Shown: positions 60,732-64,000 of the stretch, one piece after another
Position numbering within the stretch: the stretch's first letter is position 1
Layout of the letters: every line of letters begins with the position of its first letter
Source of the DNA: Nitrospirota bacterium
Lineage (GTDB): Bacteria > Nitrospirota > Nitrospiria > Nitrospirales > Nitrospiraceae
Assembly (NCBI GenBank): GCA_040755395.1
Contig: JBFMAX010000003.1
Location: 1-64,000, forward strand
DNA: 64,000 nucleotides
Reading direction: 5' to 3'
Notes under the pieces: generated by a model
What the model was told of the DNA's origin: nothing
Databases searched by the model: none
Seen by the model: only the letters and a program-made list of their open reading frames with translations
Program-made: the position numbers and the translations under genes

Positions 60732-61154
60732 ATGCGCGAGATTGTGCTGCTGGACACAGGACCACTTGTCGCATTTCTGAACCGGACCGATCGGTATCAC
60801 GAGTGGGCCATGGCCCAGTGGGAGCGGTTGCGCCCCCCACTCCTTACCTGCGAGGCCGTGCTTGCGGAGGCCTGCTTTCTTCTCCGGACTCATCCCGGCG
60901 GCGGCCAGGCTATCCTTCAACTCCTGGACCGAGGCGTGTTGCAGGTCGCGTTTCACCTGGAAGACGAGGCAGAATCGGTCGCTGCACTCCTGGGGCGGTA
61001 CGGCAATGTACCCATGTCGCTGGCCGACGCCTGCCTTGTGCGGATGGCGGAGCGCCACCGCAAGAGTCGGGTGCTGACCGTGGACGGAGACTTTCGCATC
61101 TACCGCAGGCATGGCCGCCAGGTCATTCCGACTACGATGCCGCAGGGTCGATAG
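60732..61154 (+). CDS. vapC: VapC-like PIN-domain toxin
   Basis: The product is 140 residues from the ATG at 60732. PIN catalytic acids: D8 in EIVLLDTGPLVAFLNRTD, E in LTCEAVLAEACFLLRTH, D in MSLADACLVRMAERH and D in RVLTVDGDFRIYRRHG. It is a probable Mg-dependent ribonuclease toxin. It is tightly paired with the RHH gene, which supports a type II toxin-antitoxin role. Confidence 0.9.
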   Translation: MREIVLLDTGPLVAFLNRTDRYHEWAMAQWERLRPPLLTCEAVLAEACFLLRTHPGGGQAILQLLDRGVLQVAFHLEDEAESVAALLGRYGNVPMSLADACLVRMAERHRKSRVLTVDGDFRIYRRHGRQVIPTTMPQGR

Positions 61155-61231
61155 CTGGAGAACCGGCTTGCTGTATGAGTCTCGGTTCAGGACCGACAAT
61201 GGTGAGAGTTTAGCTGATCGCTGACCGTTCT

Positions 61232-62387
61232 TCATACAAACGCTCGTATCCCCAACAGATGCGAGCCGATGATCAATTTCTGGATCTGCGACATGCCTTC
61301 GTTGATCGTGGCGACCTTGGCGTCGCGGTAATAACGCGCCACCGGCGTCTCTTCGGAATAGCCATAACCACCGAACATCTGGAGCGCATCCGTTGCCGCT
61401 TGTACCGCCGCCTCAGACGCGAAGTACTTTGCGATGGACGTCTCGACGGTGTCGGGGAGCCCGCGGTTTTTGAGATGGCCGGCACGATATACCAGGAGGC
61501 GGGCGGCATCGAGGTCCACCTTCATGCGGGCGATCATGTCTTGAACCAATTGGAAACTGCCGATCGGCTTGCCGAACTGCCTGCGCTTTTTGGCATAGTC
61601 CGTACAGGCATCAAGGCATCCTTGGATGATGCCCACGCAACCGGCCGCGACGCTGTAACGACCATTGTCCAATGCGGTCATGGCAACCTTGAAGCCTTGG
61701 CCGACCTCTCCCAATACGGCGGTCTCCGGGATGGCGCAGTTGTCAAAGATCAGCTCGCCAGTATCCGATGTCCGCAGCCCCAGCTTGTCCGTGATGACCC
61801 GGGTTGAGAAGCCCGGTGTTCCCTTTTCGACCAGAAAGGCGGCAATCCCGTGATACCCTTTGGTTGGGTCGGTCTGGGCGAAGATCAAGGCGAGATCCGC
61901 GACCGTGGCGTTCGAGATCCAGGTTTTCGTTCCGTTGAGCACCCAGCGATCACCCCGTTTGACTGCCATGGTCTCCATACCCGCGGGGTCACTGCCCGCA
62001 TTGGGCTCGGTCAGCCCAAAGCAGCCAAGCAGCCGGCCGGTGCAGAGATCGGGCACATAGCGCCTTTTCTGCTCCTCCGTCCCCCAGCGCAGGAGACTCA
62101 GCGCCACCAGGGAGACCTGCACCGATAATGTCGTGCGCAGCGAGGAGTCCGCCCGGCCTATTTCTTCCGTGATCAGGGCGTGGCCGATGTAATCCAGCCC
62201 TGAGCCCACCGTATTCCTTGGGAATCGGCCCGCCGAGGAGGCCTATCGCCGCCATGCGGCCGACCAGTTCGCGGGGAAAGCGTCCGGCGCGGTCGTTCTC
62301 CGCGGCCGCCGGCGCGATTTCCTGATCGGCGAACCGGCGCACGATTTCACGGATAAGCTGCTGTTCCACAGTCAGGTCGAAGTTCAT
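61232..62387 (-). pseudogene. Acyl-CoA dehydrogenase with a frameshift
   Basis: From the ATG at 62387 the first ~63 residues are typical (MNFDLTVEQQLIREIVRRFA, LVGRMAAIGLLGGPIPKEYGG). The frame breaks near 62203, and the body continues in another frame: GSGLDYIGHALITEEIGRAD, LTEPNAGSDPAGMET, WVLNGTKTWISNATVADLAL, FGKPIGSFQLVQDMIARM, LQMFGGYGYSEETPVARYYR, and INEGMSQIQKLIIG with the likely catalytic Glu. FAD/substrate elements are all present. One indel disables it unless it is an assembly error. It is near the broken ETF-quinone oxidoreductase. Confidence 0.88.
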
Positions 62388-62516
62388 GGGTCTCCTGTTC
62401 TTGGTGATGCCTCAACATCACGGGCCATGCGTTTCTGGTCCGTGCCGCGCACGGGACAACGGCGGACCCGACAGCGCCTCCGCCGGGCATGCCGACACCG
62501 GCCGCGTCCAATCGGC

Positions 62517-63605
62517 TCATGATCGCCGCACGGGGGACGCGGGCTTCCGTTCAAGGACACGCGCGATTTCATCGACCGCAAAGCGCGGAACCGAGCGAAC
62601 CCGCCTGTCTCGCGCCACCATGCGGACCCCTTCCCGGACAGGGACGACCGTGCCGATCCGCGCGGCTCTGATCCCGGCGCGCGCCAAACGCCGAATGATG
62701 GCGGGCGCGCGTGTCGGGTCCGCGCATATGAGCAGCGCGCCAGAGGCGATGGCACCTAGCGGATGGAGGCCGAAGTCTTCGCACAGCCGCCGGCCCTCCG
62801 GCAGGATCGGAATCGCCCGTTCATCGATGCGCACGCCGACGTGCGCAGCCTCGGCTAGCTCGTAGATCGCGGCGCTCAGGCCTCCCTCGGTCGGATCATG
62901 CATCGCGTGCACGCCGCCGGCAGCGAGCGCGAGTCGGGCGTCCCGCACAACGCTGACGCCGGGATTCCTGAAATAGCGACGGCAGCGGGCGACAAAGCGA
63001 GCCGGATACCGGCGTCGCAGTTCGTCGTGTCGTTCGCGCGCGAGAATTGACACCGCTTCGATGGGGATCCCTTTCGTCAGCAGCACCGCATCTCTGACGC
63101 GGGCGCCCGCCGAGGTGACCAGCCGATTCTTCGGACACTCCCCGAGGAGGCAACCGACCGCCACCGGCCGGGTTACGGCGTCCGTGATCTCCGTATGCCC
63201 TCCGCACAACGAGACGTGAATCTCCCGACAGGCCCGGCTGATCTCCGAAAATAATCGCGACACGGCCCGAGGCGTCGTGCCTCGCGACGGCAGCAGCAAC
63301 GCCGCCAGAAACCACCGCGGTACGGCACCCATCGCCGCCACATCATTCGCATTGATGGCCAGCGCGTAGGAACCGATCTCCCCCGTGACGAACGTGATCG
63401 GGTCGGTGGTCGCAATGACGTACCGGTCTCCGAAATCGATGGCGGCGGCATCGAGGCCGAGTCCGGGGCCGACGACGAGGCGGGAATCGGGGCTGCCGAC
63501 ATAGCGGGCCAGGAGCGTCCGCAGCAGGGCCGACGGGAGCTTTCCCATCGGAAGCCCGTGGCCGATCCGCGCTCTGCTTGGGAGGCGCACGTCACGGTTC
63601 CGCAT
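62517..63605 (-). CDS. AIR synthase-like (PurM/HypE/ThiL superfamily) protein
   Basis: The product is 362 residues. The two-domain PurM fold is indicated by GPGLGLDAAAIDFGDRYVIA, TTDPITF, GSYALAINANDVAAMGAVPR and CGGHTEITDAVTRPVAVGC. The C-terminal domain has AGGVHAMHDPTEGGLSAAIY and GALLICADP. It is closest in style to HypE- or ThiL-like ATP-using enzymes. No hydrogenase or thiamine genes are nearby. The start at 63605 or 63548 cannot be decided; neither has a strong ribosome site. Confidence 0.8.
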   Translation of the reverse strand: MRNRDVRLPSRARIGHGLPMGKLPSALLRTLLARYVGSPDSRLVVGPGLGLDAAAIDFGDRYVIATTDPITFVTGEIGSYALAINANDVAAMGAVPRWFLAALLLPSRGTTPRAVSRLFSEISRACREIHVSLCGGHTEITDAVTRPVAVGCLLGECPKNRLVTSAGARVRDAVLLTKGIPIEAVSILARERHDELRRRYPARFVARCRRYFRNPGVSVVRDARLALAAGGVHAMHDPTEGGLSAAIYELAEAAHVGVRIDERAIPILPEGRRLCEDFGLHPLGAIASGALLICADPTRAPAIIRRLARAGIRAARIGTVVPVREGVRMVARDRRVRSVPRFAVDEIARVLERKPASPVRRS

Positions 63606-63635
63606 GGTCGGCGAATCAGGCCTGACCCCGCTGGC

Positions 63636-63845
63636 TCATCGAGACAACGGTCCGCCGCCCTCTTTGACGATCTTCCGCTTTTGGGACACCGCTTCCGCCT
63701 GCACCACGTTCTTGCAGTGGTCGCAGATCCAGTGCCCATACAGCAGAGCCGGACCTGCCAGTCCGCAAAGGAGACAGTGGCTGACTTTTTCCACCGGCGG
63801 GTTCTCCTCTGCGGCCTGTTTGGGCATGTCTTCTGGCTTCGCCAT
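63636..63845 (-). CDS. Small zinc-ribbon protein
   Basis: This encodes 69 residues. Two knuckles: VSHCLLCGLAGPALLYGH and ICDHCKNVVQAEAVSQKRKI. A GGGGAGGA ribosome site precedes the ATG at 63845. It probably binds one zinc. It is 31 nt upstream of the AIR-synthase-like gene, so they may form an operon. Confidence 0.75.
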   Translation of the reverse strand: MAKPEDMPKQAAEENPPVEKVSHCLLCGLAGPALLYGHWICDHCKNVVQAEAVSQKRKIVKEGGGPLSR

Positions 63846-63861
63846 GATGTCCTCCCCTTTA

Positions 63862-63960
63862 TAAAAAGCCAGTAGCCAATAGCTTCACCCCCACCCCGCC
63901 CCTTCCCCATCACCCGTTGCACCGGAAGGCAACGGGTACCCGGGGGGAGGGACTCGGGGA
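63862..63960. repeat. Intergenic repeat tract with an ACCCGTTGC hairpin
   Basis: AGCCAGTAGCCAATAGC units are followed by CACCCCCACCCCGCCCCTTC and a 9-bp perfect stem ACCCGTTGC/GCAACGGGT (63912-63937), then a G-rich run. The composition is like 57610-57680. Confidence 0.75.
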
Positions 63961-64000
63961 GGGGAGATGATGTTCATCCTTCAAAGGTGATCCAAAGGAC

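Overview
The window is GC-rich, densely coded bacterial DNA. Its gene content fits a Nitrospira-like member of the Nitrospirota: a BCAM0308-family protein, a DUF1614 protein, a double-length tryptophanase-like protein, an AmrS radical SAM enzyme, many universal stress proteins, and intergenic tracts of degenerate short repeats. The assignment is inferred from gene content and style; there is no rRNA or other marker gene.

Layout. (1) 1-13.9 kb is an accessory region rich in decay. It holds a broken lipase, a lipoprotein cut by an IS3-family element, an RTX remnant, and two copies of a module made of a small secreted protein plus a lysozyme-like RTX protein. One RTX copy is frameshifted and cut by a Y1 (REP-associated) transposase remnant. 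The other is a 2060-codon giant whose 3' end runs into a short interspersed repeat. A second copy of that repeat cuts a membrane-protein gene at 13.7 kb. (2) 14-32.1 kb is a long minus-strand block: a GNAT/acyl-CoA synthetase fusion, DUF155 and bactofilin-like membrane proteins, a cytochrome c, a cupredoxin, a HAD-ATPase fusion, a stress cluster (CBS, BCAM0308, phosphoribosyltransferase, Hsp20), then a nucleotidyltransferase, an acyl carrier protein, 2-oxoacid dehydrogenase E2/E1beta/E1alpha and an acetyl-CoA synthetase. (3) 32.4-38.6 kb on plus: small peptides, RtcA, a universal stress protein, adenosine-specific kinase, LigD-type 3'-phosphoesterase and a THUMP protein. (4) 38.7-57.6 kb is a mosaic of short transcription units: MlaC-like, PstS-like, CapA-like, aldolase/dehydrogenase, tandem tryptophanase-like, Mut7-C RNase with DUF123, DUF2459, AmrS, P-type ATPase with universal stress protein, DnaJ, and BON. 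(5) 58-64 kb is accessory again: an ETF-quinone oxidoreductase that is frameshifted and cut by a repeat-bounded element carrying a GIY-YIG-like ORF, a VapBC pair, a frameshifted acyl-CoA dehydrogenase, an AIR-synthase-like protein and a small zinc-ribbon protein.

How the parts may work together. The accessory left end looks like a bank of envelope-attacking secreted proteins, each preceded or followed by a small exported partner that could be its immunity protein. The central block pairs acetyl/acyl-CoA metabolism with stress and low-oxygen survival functions. The RtcA to THUMP run may process RNA or DNA ends. Repeats sharing the end AAAGGGGTCGGGAGTC abut three broken genes and seem to be a main local cause of gene decay. 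Some frameshifts could be assembly errors and should be checked against reads.
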